Below, piece by piece: positions 7,674 through 15,394 of a stretch of DNA of 64,000 nt (position 1 is the first letter of the stretch; every line of letters begins with the position of its first letter). The DNA lies in contig NZ_MZGV01000011.1 of assembly GCF_002029235.1 (NCBI RefSeq), positions 1 through 64,000 of the forward strand, written 5' to 3'. The translations under genes were made by a program, and so were the position numbers. The notes under the pieces are model-generated. The model did no database searches and was not told the origin of the DNA. It saw only the letters and a list, made by a program, of their open reading frames with translations. This DNA is from Clostridium oryzae. GTDB lineage: Bacteria; Bacillota; Clostridia; Clostridiales; Clostridiaceae.

Positions 7674-8870
7674 TTATTGATTGGCATCTACACGCTTATT
7701 CAACGTTTCTATCATTATATACATGAGTAGAAATATACCTCCGATATAAAAAGGCATAAGTGAATATCCTACATATGATGCTAAAATTCCAAAGAGTGGA
7801 GGCATAAATGTACTTCCTACATATGCACAAGCCATTTGTACGCCCATAATTGATTGTGAATATTCTGCGCCAAAGTTTACCGGAGTCTCATGTAGCAGAC
7901 TTGGATAAATTGGTGCACAGCCTATTCCTATCATTACAAAGCCTATTAATGAAGTAACTTGTCCAAACGGCAGCATAATCATAATTATACCAGCTGCAAT
8001 TAAAATTTCTCCCAAATGAATAATTTGTCTATTGTTCAGCTTAAGTGTTATAAATCCTGATAAAAATCTGCCAAAGGTAATCCCAAAATAGAAAAGAGAT
8101 GCCCACTTTGCTGCTGTTTCTGCCTTAATTCCATGAGCCATAACTGCAAAGCTGCTTCCCCATAAGCCTGTTGTTGCTTCTATAGAACAGTAACAGAAGA
8201 ATGCTAACAGTGCGTGTTTTGCCCCAGGCAGCTTTAAAAGTTCTTTTTTGCTTATAATCTTATGTTCTAGTTCTATTTCACTGCAATTTTCATTATCAGG
8301 CTTATTGTTTTTAATCGATCCGCTCTTCTTCCAAAATGGCAAAGTAACTATTAATATTACAACCAAAATAAACTGGATAATTGCAACGATACGGTATCCC
8401 AACTGAAAAATAGCTCCTCGTTCTAAGCAATAAGACATGATAATTGGGCCTGTCATAGCCCCAACGCCCCAAAAACAATGAAGCCAACTCATATGTTTCG
8501 CTTTATAATTAAGTGCCACAAAATTATTAAGAGCAGCATCTACTGAACCCGCACCAAGTCCTAATGGGATTGCAAACAAGCAGAGCTCATAAAACTCATT
8601 ACTTACTGAAAATCCCAATAATGCTCCTGCTGTCATCAATACACTAATGGAGGTAACTAAGCCAGTCCCCAATTTTCTAATAAGCTTATCACTGAATAAG
8701 CTTGATACAATAGTTCCTCCGGCTATAATCATTGAAACAATGCCTGCATACGATATCGGAACCCCCATATTAGGATACATAGATGGCCAAGCTGATCCTA
8801 AGAGTGAATCTGGCAGTCCAAGACTTATAAATGCTAAATAAATTATGATTAATAAAATAGTTAATACCAT
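7674..8870 (-). CDS. MFS transporter, probably sugar-related
   Basis: 398 residues with twelve hydrophobic segments and a charged central loop near residues 190-215 (KKSGSIKNNKPDNENCSEIELEH). It begins LGLPDSLLGSAWPSMYPNMG, the N-terminal signature of a subgroup of FucP/YfkF-like major facilitator proteins. Its ATG overlaps the last bases of the upstream ROK regulator gene (ATGGTATTAA), with GAGGGGAT as ribosome site, so both are one operon. Coupling to a ROK protein suggests uptake or export of a sugar or sugar derivative. The substrate cannot be read from the sequence. Confidence 0.85.
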   Translation of the reverse strand: MVLTILLIIIYLAFISLGLPDSLLGSAWPSMYPNMGVPISYAGIVSMIIAGGTIVSSLFSDKLIRKLGTGLVTSISVLMTAGALLGFSVSNEFYELCLFAIPLGLGAGSVDAALNNFVALNYKAKHMSWLHCFWGVGAMTGPIIMSYCLERGAIFQLGYRIVAIIQFILVVILIVTLPFWKKSGSIKNNKPDNENCSEIELEHKIISKKELLKLPGAKHALLAFFCYCSIEATTGLWGSSFAVMAHGIKAETAAKWASLFYFGITFGRFLSGFITLKLNNRQIIHLGEILIAAGIIMIMLPFGQVTSLIGFVMIGIGCAPIYPSLLHETPVNFGAEYSQSIMGVQMACAYVGSTFMPPLFGILASYVGYSLMPFYIGGIFLLMYIMIETLNKRVDANQ

Positions 8871-9877
8871 TCTGCTATCCCCTCTTTTCGTTTTAATTCA
8901 CCAAGTGCTATTTGTATCATTCCCCATTCAAAATCTTTAATTAAATTCTTCTCAAACTGAATATATGGTAAAAAGTTTCCCTTTAGAAGTTCTTGAAGGC
9001 GTGTTATTAATTTCTCCAAAATTTTATCTGTAAGAAAATCTCCATAGAAAACAATACGTTCTGGAGCAAGCACACAGCTGTACACAATAGCAATATGGCT
9101 AAGCATCAGTACTATTTCTTCAGGATTATCATAATTTACCTCATTCCAAGAAGGTTTTAACGGTATCCAGTTAACTTCCCCAGCGAAATTCTTACATCCT
9201 TTATAAATCTCGCCTTTAATAACAGCACCGGCTCCCGGTCCATATATACGGGGATAATAAAGTCCAACTACAGTTTGTACTGTTTTTGTGTTCTGGCGTG
9301 CATAAAATCCGTAAACGGTAGCATTGATATCATTTTCGTAGAGCACCGGCACGTGATATTTTACTTGGTAATAAGCTAAGAATTTATCTCCAACAATGCC
9401 TGAATAGTCATGCACATAAATTACACCGTTCTCCTCTGCTCCTGGAAGACCAAATACTATTGAGCAAATATTTTCATATGTTTTAAATGCAGTTTCTATC
9501 CACATATCAAAACTATCTATAACAATATTTTCATAATATCCTTTTTTACGTTCTATACACTCTCCCAATGAATTAATTATCAACATATGAAACAAATTCT
9601 GATTATTATTTTGGTGTCCATAAATGATGATTGCTTTTCTATAGTTTCCATTATAGACATATTGTTTTGATGGCCTCCCGCCATTTGACGGAACTTCATC
9701 ACCTTCAATAACTTCATTGGAGGAAATCATTTCACTGATAAGTGAATTAACAGTAACTACACTTAATTTCGTCAATGCGGATAATTCAGGTTTCGTTGCT
9801 TTTCTACGTTCTTTTAAAACTTGTCTTAAGATGTTCTTATTTATCTCTTTCATCTGTGCACGATTAGCTTTTAGCAA
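8861..9877 (-). CDS. ROK family transcriptional regulator (NagC/XylR-like)
   Basis: 338 residues from TTG at 9877, chosen because CAGGAGGTGAGG lies ideally before it; a longer frame has no such site. Residues 10-65 form a winged helix-turn-helix (TKPELSALTKLSVVTVNSLI), followed by the wing motif GGRPSKQYVYN. The C-terminal domain is of sugar-kinase type with ENDINA (the ROK catalytic-aspartate region) and a GPGAGAVIKGEIYKG loop with AGEVNW. The ATP-binding DxGxT motif is missing and so is the usual CxCGxxGC zinc cluster, so it should be a pure sugar sensor rather than a kinase. It precedes and overlaps the MFS gene and has a palindromic operator at its own promoter. Confidence 0.9.
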   Translation of the reverse strand: MLKANRAQMKEINKNILRQVLKERRKATKPELSALTKLSVVTVNSLISEMISSNEVIEGDEVPSNGGRPSKQYVYNGNYRKAIIIYGHQNNNQNLFHMLIINSLGECIERKKGYYENIVIDSFDMWIETAFKTYENICSIVFGLPGAEENGVIYVHDYSGIVGDKFLAYYQVKYHVPVLYENDINATVYGFYARQNTKTVQTVVGLYYPRIYGPGAGAVIKGEIYKGCKNFAGEVNWIPLKPSWNEVNYDNPEEIVLMLSHIAIVYSCVLAPERIVFYGDFLTDKILEKLITRLQELLKGNFLPYIQFEKNLIKDFEWGMIQIALGELKRKEGIAEWY

Positions 9878-9927
9878 TTCCCTCACCTCCTGATTTTGAA
9901 TTTCTTTAAATGATAGAATCATTAAAG

Positions 9928-9962
9928 CAGCAACTTAATACAGTGACTTTATTAAGTTGCTG
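9928..9962. promoter_or_regulatory. Operator palindrome for the ROK regulator
   Basis: CAGCAACTTAATA (9928-9940) and TATTAAGTTGCTG (9950-9962) are a perfect 13-bp inverted repeat with a nine-base spacer. A third half-site, CATTAAGTTG, follows at about 9974. The palindrome begins a few bases downstream of the -10 box, where a bound repressor would block transcription. ROK repressors bind long inverted repeats at their own promoters, so autoregulation is inferred. Confidence 0.75.
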
Positions 9963-9967
9963 TATTA

Positions 9968-9996
9968 AGTGTACATTAAGTTGTATTCGTTGTCAA
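9968..9996 (-). promoter_or_regulatory. Promoter of the ROK-MFS operon
   Basis: On the minus strand TTGACA (9991-9996), a 17-base spacer and TACACT (9968-9973). The operator lies directly downstream and one half-site overlaps the spacer. Confidence 0.7.
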
Positions 9997-10120
9997 TCAT
10001 TTTGAAAGGAAAATCTATCTGAGATTCTGATGCAATCTTAAAACATTTGATACTGAAGAACAGATTGCAAATCTTTATAAGCCTTTTATCTGATTTATTT
10101 CTTTGCTTTTTCCTAAGGAA

Positions 10121-10246
10121 TTACTTACGCTTACTGCCTTTAAATGCAGTTGCATCAAGTTGAAATTGAAGTCCATCTTTTCCTCCAATATGAGCAAATT
10201 CCGTTTGTATAGATTTTCTAGCTGGATACTTACCTTCAAATCTTTC
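10121..10246 (-). pseudogene. 42-codon remnant, possibly the C-terminus of a RidA-like protein
   Basis: Directly after the TAA of the radical-SAM gene, and in the same frame, 41 sense codons remain open: ERFEGKYPARKSIQTE, then FAHIGGKDGLQFQLDATAF and KGSKRK before a stop. The pattern PAR-xxx-T followed by a hydrophobic strand resembles the last strand-helix-strand of RidA/YjgF proteins, but the match is weak. There is no start codon or ribosome site. The likeliest reading is the surviving tail of a gene lost by deletion. The family call is tentative. Confidence 0.35.
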
Positions 10247-10939
10247 TTAAATATTTAGTAATGCATTTGAAATTTCCACAAATCTTTCATCAGGTATACC
10301 AAGTTTTTTCTCAAATCTTTTATCATCCATTCTTGCAATAATTATCTTATCAGGAGATATTTCGTTAATAATATTTTTTATCTTCCGAATTGATTTTTCA
10401 TCATCGTTATACCCCCTAATAATTGTTATTTCAAATATAAATTTTCCTTTGTATTGTTTATTAAAGGTAACCATGTTTGAAATATATTCTACTAACGTAT
10501 ATCCTTTGATAGGTCTTTGAGCTTTTTGAAAATCTTCTTCTGTCACTACTTTTAATTCTCCAACAACCTCATCACATTTATTCGCAATTTTCATATATTC
10601 ATCTTTACCTAGTAAATATCCGTTAGAAAATAATCTTACAGGTAACCCTCTGCCTTTGATAAGATCAACAATGTCATCAATTTTATCATTAACAAAGGCT
10701 TCGCCTTTTGAGTTAATAAAAATTAATTCTGCTTTAGTATTTTCTATCTTTTTTTCCAGTTCTCTTAACGAACTATCCATTTTATCAAATGACTTTTGGG
10801 TATCTACCTTATTTTGCGCCCTTCCAATAGGACAAAAGATACAATCAAAATTGCAATTCTTTTCAGGCAGGATGTTCACTTCCAATACACTTCTTCCATC
10901 TTCAATGTAAATATCTTTATAACTGAAACCACCCATCAC
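10247..10939 (-). CDS. Small radical SAM protein
   Basis: 230 residues. The cluster motif CNFDCIFC (CxxxCxxC) is at residues 29-36, preceded by the strand SVLEVNILPEKN. A glycine-rich SAM-binding region follows, and the second half reads as a shortened TIM barrel (FINSKGEAF, VRLFSNGYLL, FIFEITIIRGYNDD). The length is typical of a core-only radical SAM enzyme without an auxiliary cluster domain. Sequence style resembles the COG0731 wyosine-type or organic-radical activating group, but the substrate is not evident. Starts are GTG at 10939 or ATG one codon later; AAGGAGG serves both. It is not obviously in an operon, and a RidA-like fragment continues its frame after the stop. Confidence 0.85.
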   Translation of the reverse strand: MMGGFSYKDIYIEDGRSVLEVNILPEKNCNFDCIFCPIGRAQNKVDTQKSFDKMDSSLRELEKKIENTKAELIFINSKGEAFVNDKIDDIVDLIKGRGLPVRLFSNGYLLGKDEYMKIANKCDEVVGELKVVTEEDFQKAQRPIKGYTLVEYISNMVTFNKQYKGKFIFEITIIRGYNDDEKSIRKIKNIINEISPDKIIIARMDDKRFEKKLGIPDERFVEISNALLNI

Positions 10940-11022
10940 TTTATCCTCCTTAGATTACTCTATTGTTACTTTTTTATTATGCAATAAATTAATTACCTTT
11001 ATTTGTTTATTAGCGGCAATGA

Positions 11023-11343
11023 TTATTCAATTGGTATTAATTTTAAACCGATGATTCCGCTAACTATGAGTACTATACAAGCTATACGCATGATATTAAC
11101 GGGTTCCTTAAACAAAATTATACCTAGCAATACTGTACCAATAGTGCCTATTCCTGTCCAAATTGCATATGCAGTACCTATTGGCAGACTTCTTAATGAT
11201 AATGATAAAAAATAAAAACTTGCAGCCATGCCTATAATAGTTAGTATGCTAGGCAACATTTTTGTAAACCCCTGAGAATATTTTAAAGAGATTGCCCAAC
11301 ATATTTCAAAAACTCCTGCTGTGACCAAATAAAACCACTCCAT
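11023..11343 (-). CDS. sugE: SMR-family guanidinium exporter (Gdx/SugE type)
   Basis: 106 residues with four transmembrane helices, the size of a small multidrug resistance subunit that works as an antiparallel dimer. WFYLVTAGVFEICWAISLKYSQGFT includes the glutamate that binds substrate and protons, and the KYSxGFT phrase that marks the Gdx/SugE branch rather than EmrE. The middle GTAYAIWTGIGTIGT also fits. The start at 11343 uses AAGGAGC. The gene lies behind a guanidine-I riboswitch, which fits export of guanidinium ion driven by proton influx. The riboswitch makes this functional call considerably stronger than homology alone. Confidence 0.92.
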   Translation of the reverse strand: MEWFYLVTAGVFEICWAISLKYSQGFTKMLPSILTIIGMAASFYFLSLSLRSLPIGTAYAIWTGIGTIGTVLLGIILFKEPVNIMRIACIVLIVSGIIGLKLIPIE

Positions 11344-11417
11344 AATTGCTCCTTTCAAAATCAGTATTCGTGTTCATCATAAGAATATTTCATAACAATA
11401 TTCTAAAATAAGTAAAA

Positions 11418-11463
11418 TAAAAAAGCCTAGAGAAATATTATAAAAATATCTCCCAGGCTTTTA
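11418..11463 (-). terminator. Riboswitch-controlled terminator upstream of sugE
   Basis: On the minus strand AAGCCTGGGAGATATT pairs with AATATTTCTCTAGGCTT, followed by TTTTTTATTTT. The left arm contains the 3' conserved part of the guanidine aptamer, so ligand binding and terminator formation should exclude each other. Confidence 0.85.
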
Positions 11464-11547
11464 TCCTTCCGTGTACACAGATAACTGTGTGTTTTCTCTC
11501 GGACCTGCCAATTACCAATTATAGATTGCGGAACCCTAGAAAACTTA
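11440..11547 (-). promoter_or_regulatory. Guanidine-I (ykkC) riboswitch
   Basis: On the minus strand the conserved blocks occur in order: CTAGGGTTCCG (about 11529-11539), GGTCCGAGAG (about 11498-11507), a small hairpin ACACAGTTATCTGTGT, then ACACGGAAGGATAAAAGCCTGGGAGA. These are the hallmark segments of the ykkC/guanidine-I aptamer. The aptamer overlaps a terminator and precedes an SMR exporter of the guanidinium class. Binding of guanidinium should stabilise the aptamer and let transcription continue, making this an ON switch. Confidence 0.93.
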
Positions 11548-11592
11548 AATACCTAATTAAGTTATAATTTATAAGTTAAAAATCATAAGTGA

Positions 11593-11621
11593 AGTTTAGC
11601 ATATTATAAGGGTTAAGTCAA
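11593..11621 (-). promoter_or_regulatory. Promoter of the riboswitch-sugE unit
   Basis: TTGACT (11616-11621), 17 bases, TAAACT (11593-11598) on the minus strand, about 45 bases upstream of the aptamer. Confidence 0.65.
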
Positions 11622-11651
11622 CTATATGCTTTTTCTTTAATTAAATTGTCA

Positions 11652-13208
11652 TTATATTATCTTGGTTGTCCACTCCTCACAATTCCACACGTCAGTCACA
11701 ACATCCCTATAAAATTCAGGCTCATGGCATACCAATAAAATGCTTCCTCTATACTCTTGCAAAGCTCTTTTTAACTCATCCTTTGCATCTACGTCCAGAT
11801 GGTTAGTAGGCTCGTCCAAAATTAGTATATTTGTTTCTTTATTTATAAGCTTGCAAAGCCTTACCTTGGCCTGCTCTCCTCCACTCAGCACAACGATTTT
11901 GCTTTCAATATGCTTAGTTGTTAATCCACATTTGGCTAGAGCCGATCTAACCTCATACTGAGTGAATACGGGGAACTCTTTCCATACCTCTTCTATACAG
12001 GTGCTATAATTTGCCTCTTTTTCCTCTTGTATAAAATATCCTATATTTTGATAATCACCTTTTTCAACTTCTCCAGATATAGGCTTTATCTCACCGATAA
12101 GGCTTTTCAGTAACGTAGTTTTCCCTAATCCATTAGCACCTACTAGTGCAATTTTCTGTCCTCTTTCCATAGTTAAGCTTAGTGGTTTTGTTAAGGGCTC
12201 ATCGTAGCCTATAACAAGATTGTCAGTCTTGAATATAAGTTTTCCCGAAGTTCTAGCTTCCTTGAATTTAAATACAGGTTTTGGTTTTTCACTTGGAAGT
12301 TCTATTTTTTCCATCTTATCTAGAACCTTTTGGCGGGATTTAGCCATATTTGTAGTTGCAACTCTCGCTTTATTTCTTGCAATAAAATCTTCTAATCTGT
12401 TAATTTCCTGCTGCTGTCTTTCATAAGCTGCCTCTAACTGTTTTTTATTAGCTTCATATTGCCTTTGGAAATTTTCATAGTCTCCAACATATCTAGTAAT
12501 AGTTCTGTTTTCCATATGATAAATGATGTTAATAACACTATTCATGAATGGTATATCATGAGATATAAGAATAAACGCATTCTCATAGTTCTGAAGAAAT
12601 TTTTTAAGCCACTCTATATGTTCTTCATCTAAATAGTTAGTTGGTTCGTCCAGTAATAATATATCTGGATTCTCTAATAAAAGTTTAGCCAGAAGCACTT
12701 TAGTCCTCTGTCCTCCGCTTAAATCTGTTACATCCTTATCTAACCCTATACCTTTTAAACCCAAACCGCCAGCGATTTCTTCAACCTTTGTATCGATTAA
12801 GTAGAAATTTCTATGCTCAAGTTCATCTTGAATAACACCCAGTTTTTCCAGCATAACTTCAAGTTCTTCTGGCGATGCATCCGCCATTTTATCAGTTAGT
12901 TGAAGCATTTCCTTTTCCAAATCAAATAACTCTTTAAATGCATCCCTAAGAACTTCTCTTATTGTTCTTCCTTTAGTTAATACGGAATGCTGGTCTAGAT
13001 ATCCAACTTTAATCTTGTTAGCCCATTCCACTTTTCCTTCATCTGGTGCTAAGTTACCAGTTATTATATTCATAAAGGTTGATTTTCCTTCTCCATTAGC
13101 TCCAATCAACGCAACATGTTCACCTTTTAAAAGCCTGAATGATACATCTTCAAATATAGCTCTATCTCCGAAGCCATGACTTAAATTTTTTACTGTTAAT
13201 ATGCTCAT
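11652..13208 (-). CDS. ABC-F family ATPase (ribosome-associated type)
   Basis: 518 residues with two complete ABC domains and no membrane segments. Domain 1 has Walker A GANGEGKST near residue 37, signature LSGGQRTKV and Walker B ILLLDEPT. Domain 2 has GANGLGKTT, LSGGEQAKV and ILILDEPT. The linker (EAAYERQQQEINRLEDFIARNKARV) is the charged helical arm that reaches the ribosomal P/E site in ABC-F proteins. The start at 13208 follows AAGGAGA. ABC-F proteins act in translation, either as housekeeping factors (EttA, Uup, YdiF types) or as antibiotic resistance factors. Nothing nearby, such as a leader peptide or attenuator, points to resistance, so I favour a housekeeping role. Confidence 0.92.
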   Translation of the reverse strand: MSILTVKNLSHGFGDRAIFEDVSFRLLKGEHVALIGANGEGKSTFMNIITGNLAPDEGKVEWANKIKVGYLDQHSVLTKGRTIREVLRDAFKELFDLEKEMLQLTDKMADASPEELEVMLEKLGVIQDELEHRNFYLIDTKVEEIAGGLGLKGIGLDKDVTDLSGGQRTKVLLAKLLLENPDILLLDEPTNYLDEEHIEWLKKFLQNYENAFILISHDIPFMNSVINIIYHMENRTITRYVGDYENFQRQYEANKKQLEAAYERQQQEINRLEDFIARNKARVATTNMAKSRQKVLDKMEKIELPSEKPKPVFKFKEARTSGKLIFKTDNLVIGYDEPLTKPLSLTMERGQKIALVGANGLGKTTLLKSLIGEIKPISGEVEKGDYQNIGYFIQEEKEANYSTCIEEVWKEFPVFTQYEVRSALAKCGLTTKHIESKIVVLSGGEQAKVRLCKLINKETNILILDEPTNHLDVDAKDELKRALQEYRGSILLVCHEPEFYRDVVTDVWNCEEWTTKII

Positions 13209-13367
13209 AAATTTTCTCCTTAATAGTTCTTCTAAATACATTAAACATTTTAAATTAACTTCAGCCTGATGTCTATAATTATTTAATTCCTAATTTTTAT
13301 ATTTTAGTATATAATATAAATGTCTTTTTAAATTATTGGAAATTTAACTTTAGAGGAGAGGTACATA

Positions 13368-14543
13368 ATGGCCGCAAAATTTTATTTATATAAAGGTAGA
13401 AGTAAAAGGGTAGAAAAAGGTCATCCCTGGGTCTACACTGATGAAATAGAACAATATGATGGTGATTACACTAACGGAGATATCGTAGAAGTTTATAATT
13501 TTAGGGGGGAGTTTATCGGTAAAGGTTACATTAATGATGTATCTAAAATAACTATTAGGATAATGACCCGTGATATAGACGAAGAAATAGATGTTGACTT
13601 CTTTAGAAGAAGACTTAGTACAGCCTGGGAATATAGGAAAAAAATAATTGATACTTCTAGCTGCAGATTCGTTTTCGGGGAAGCAGATTTTCTTCCAGGT
13701 ATAGTTATTGATAAATATGAAGATTACTATGTTATTCAATCATTAGCTTTAGGTATAGATAAATATAAGAAAATTATTGTAGATATACTTATAAATGAAT
13801 ATGGCGCTAAAGGTGTATATGAAAGAAGTGATGCTCATGTAAGAACTCTTGAAGGAATGAAGCTTGAATCTGGGTTTTTGAGTGAACCTTTTGATACTAT
13901 GGTCCAAATAGTTGAAAATGGTGTTAAATACTATGTTGATATAGAGGCTGGACAAAAAACTGGATTCTTCCTTGATCAAAAAGAGAATAGAAAGGCTATA
14001 CACAAAATATGCAAAGGTGCTGAAGTACTTGATTGCTTTACTCACACTGGATCTTTTGCGCTTAATGCTGCTATAGCAGGTGCAAAAAGTGTACTTGGAA
14101 TAGACGTATCCCAGCATGCTGTAGATTTTGCTAGAAAAAATGCTGAACTTAATAATTTGTCAGATATAGCAAAATTCGAATGCCATAATGCCTTCGATGT
14201 ATTACCTGCATGGTCTAAAGAAGGGAGACAGTTTGATGTAGTAATACTTGACCCTCCCGCTTTCACAAAATCTCGCGAAGCTATAAAAGGAGCTGTTAGA
14301 GGCTATAGAGAAATAAATCTAAGAGGCATCAAAATGGTTCGTCCAGGAGGTTTCCTTGTAACTGCATCCTGTTCTCATTTCATGGACACAGAGCTTTTCA
14401 GCAGTACAATAACTCAAGCAGCTTTCGATGCAAGAAGGACTTTACGTCAGGTTGAATTCAGAACCCAGGCTCCTGATCATCCAATACTTTGGACTTCTGA
14501 TGAATCCTATTACCTTAAATTCTATATATTTCAGGTAATTTAA
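13368..14543 (+). CDS. Class I SAM-dependent rRNA methyltransferase, RlmI-like
   Basis: 391 residues after AGAGGAGAGG. Residues 1-75 are a PUA RNA-binding domain (GHPWVYTDEIE, GDIVEVYNFRGEFIGKGYIN). An RlmI-like central part follows. The Rossmann methyltransferase starts near residue 210 with VLDCFTHTGSFALNAA (SAM-binding) and has VILDPPAF as the catalytic motif. Length and order match the RlmI/YccW family, which makes 5-methylcytosine in 23S rRNA. Gram-positive members may methylate a different position, so the exact base is not certain. It is divergent from the ABC-F gene and has a strong terminator. Confidence 0.92.
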   Translation: MAAKFYLYKGRSKRVEKGHPWVYTDEIEQYDGDYTNGDIVEVYNFRGEFIGKGYINDVSKITIRIMTRDIDEEIDVDFFRRRLSTAWEYRKKIIDTSSCRFVFGEADFLPGIVIDKYEDYYVIQSLALGIDKYKKIIVDILINEYGAKGVYERSDAHVRTLEGMKLESGFLSEPFDTMVQIVENGVKYYVDIEAGQKTGFFLDQKENRKAIHKICKGAEVLDCFTHTGSFALNAAIAGAKSVLGIDVSQHAVDFARKNAELNNLSDIAKFECHNAFDVLPAWSKEGRQFDVVILDPPAFTKSREAIKGAVRGYREINLRGIKMVRPGGFLVTASCSHFMDTELFSSTITQAAFDARRTLRQVEFRTQAPDHPILWTSDESYYLKFYIFQVI

Positions 14544-14599
14544 AAAAAGACTTTCTTGATCTAGATATGAATTTCAAATCAAGAGAGTCTCTTTTTTTT
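14542..14599 (+). terminator. Terminator after the RlmI-like gene
   Basis: AAAAAAAGACTTTCTTGAT pairs with ATCAAGAGAGTCTCTTTTTTTT: a long stem ending in a run of eight T, starting at the stop codon. Confidence 0.85.
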
Positions 14600-14616
14600 A
14601 ATCTTATAAATATCAT

Positions 14617-14662
14617 CAAAATTCAATTAGGTTGAATTTTCGCCTTCACTCCTAATTGAATC
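14617..14662. repeat. Solo fragment of the MITE-like element
   Basis: ATCAAAATTCAATTAGGTTGAATTTTCGCCTTCACTCCT matches the ATCAAAATTCAGCACAGCTGAATTTTAACCTTCACTTTTC segment inside the elements at 634-983 and 51392-51763, with the hairpin loop altered. It lies at the 3' end of the comB gene. Confidence 0.45.
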
Positions 14663-15365
14663 TAGTTATATATTCTCCATTATAATACGGTATAACATCA
14701 GTAAGATCCTTAGTACAGCAGTATTCTAAATCTTTTTCTAAACCTAGTCTTTTTATTACTCCATAATGAGTTGCATATTTAACTAAGCTTTTTATATCTT
14801 CATGCTGCTTATATTCATGCTGAGCTAAAAACGCTATATCAGTTAATTCTACTCGCTGGTGTTCCATAAGTTTAGTTATTATATAGCCACTGCATATAAA
14901 ATCGTCTAATGAAAAATTACAATTTGTCCCTGCATTTACGATTACAACATCTCTATTTATTTTTGCTAATAACTTAGCTACTGCGCTGGCATTAAGTAGG
15001 CAGGCTATAAATATATTTTCCGCGCCAGCACATCCCTTTATAGCTCTCGTACCGTTAGTTGTTGTCATAACCAAAGTCTTGTTCTTTACTGCAGCTTCTG
15101 CATATTCCAGCGGTGAATTTGAAAAATCAAAACCTTCTATTTTTTCTGCTTTTCTCTCTCCTCCAAGAAGAGAGTCCTTCCTGTCCCGATTTGCTATTTC
15201 TAGAGCTTCGTTTATAGTAAGCACAGGTATGACTTTTTTGCATCCATTTTTAATAGCTGTTGTAATTACGGAAGTTGCTCTAAGCATATCGATTACTATA
15301 ACTACTTTACCTATCACCTTGTCAGGCTTTATATCATCTGCAGTTATTATAATATCTACTTTCAT
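14652..15365 (-). CDS. comB: 2-phosphosulfolactate phosphatase family protein (ComB)
   Basis: 237 residues of the ComB family. VVIVIDMLRATSVITTA near residues 23-40 and LGGERKAEKIEGFDFSNSP near 70 are the diagnostic acidic and substrate-binding stretches, followed by TTNGTRAI. In methanogens the enzyme hydrolyses 2-phosphosulfolactate in coenzyme M synthesis. Clostridia carry homologues without coenzyme M, so the substrate here is open. ATG at 15365 is preferred over the GTG three codons upstream because AGAAGGTG then lies at a normal distance. It sits alone, upstream of a PucR-type regulator gene on the same strand with a 30-base gap, and may be co-transcribed with it. Confidence 0.85.
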   Translation of the reverse strand: MKVDIIITADDIKPDKVIGKVVIVIDMLRATSVITTAIKNGCKKVIPVLTINEALEIANRDRKDSLLGGERKAEKIEGFDFSNSPLEYAEAAVKNKTLVMTTTNGTRAIKGCAGAENIFIACLLNASAVAKLLAKINRDVVIVNAGTNCNFSLDDFICSGYIITKLMEHQRVELTDIAFLAQHEYKQHEDIKSLVKYATHYGVIKRLGLEKDLEYCCTKDLTDVIPYYNGEYITRFN

Positions 15366-15394
15366 TTGAATCACCTTCTAAATATATTATACCA

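Noticed and set aside
11652-13208. ABC-F gene as an antibiotic resistance determinant
   Set aside because: No leader peptide, attenuator or mobile context. The ordinary reading is a housekeeping translation factor.
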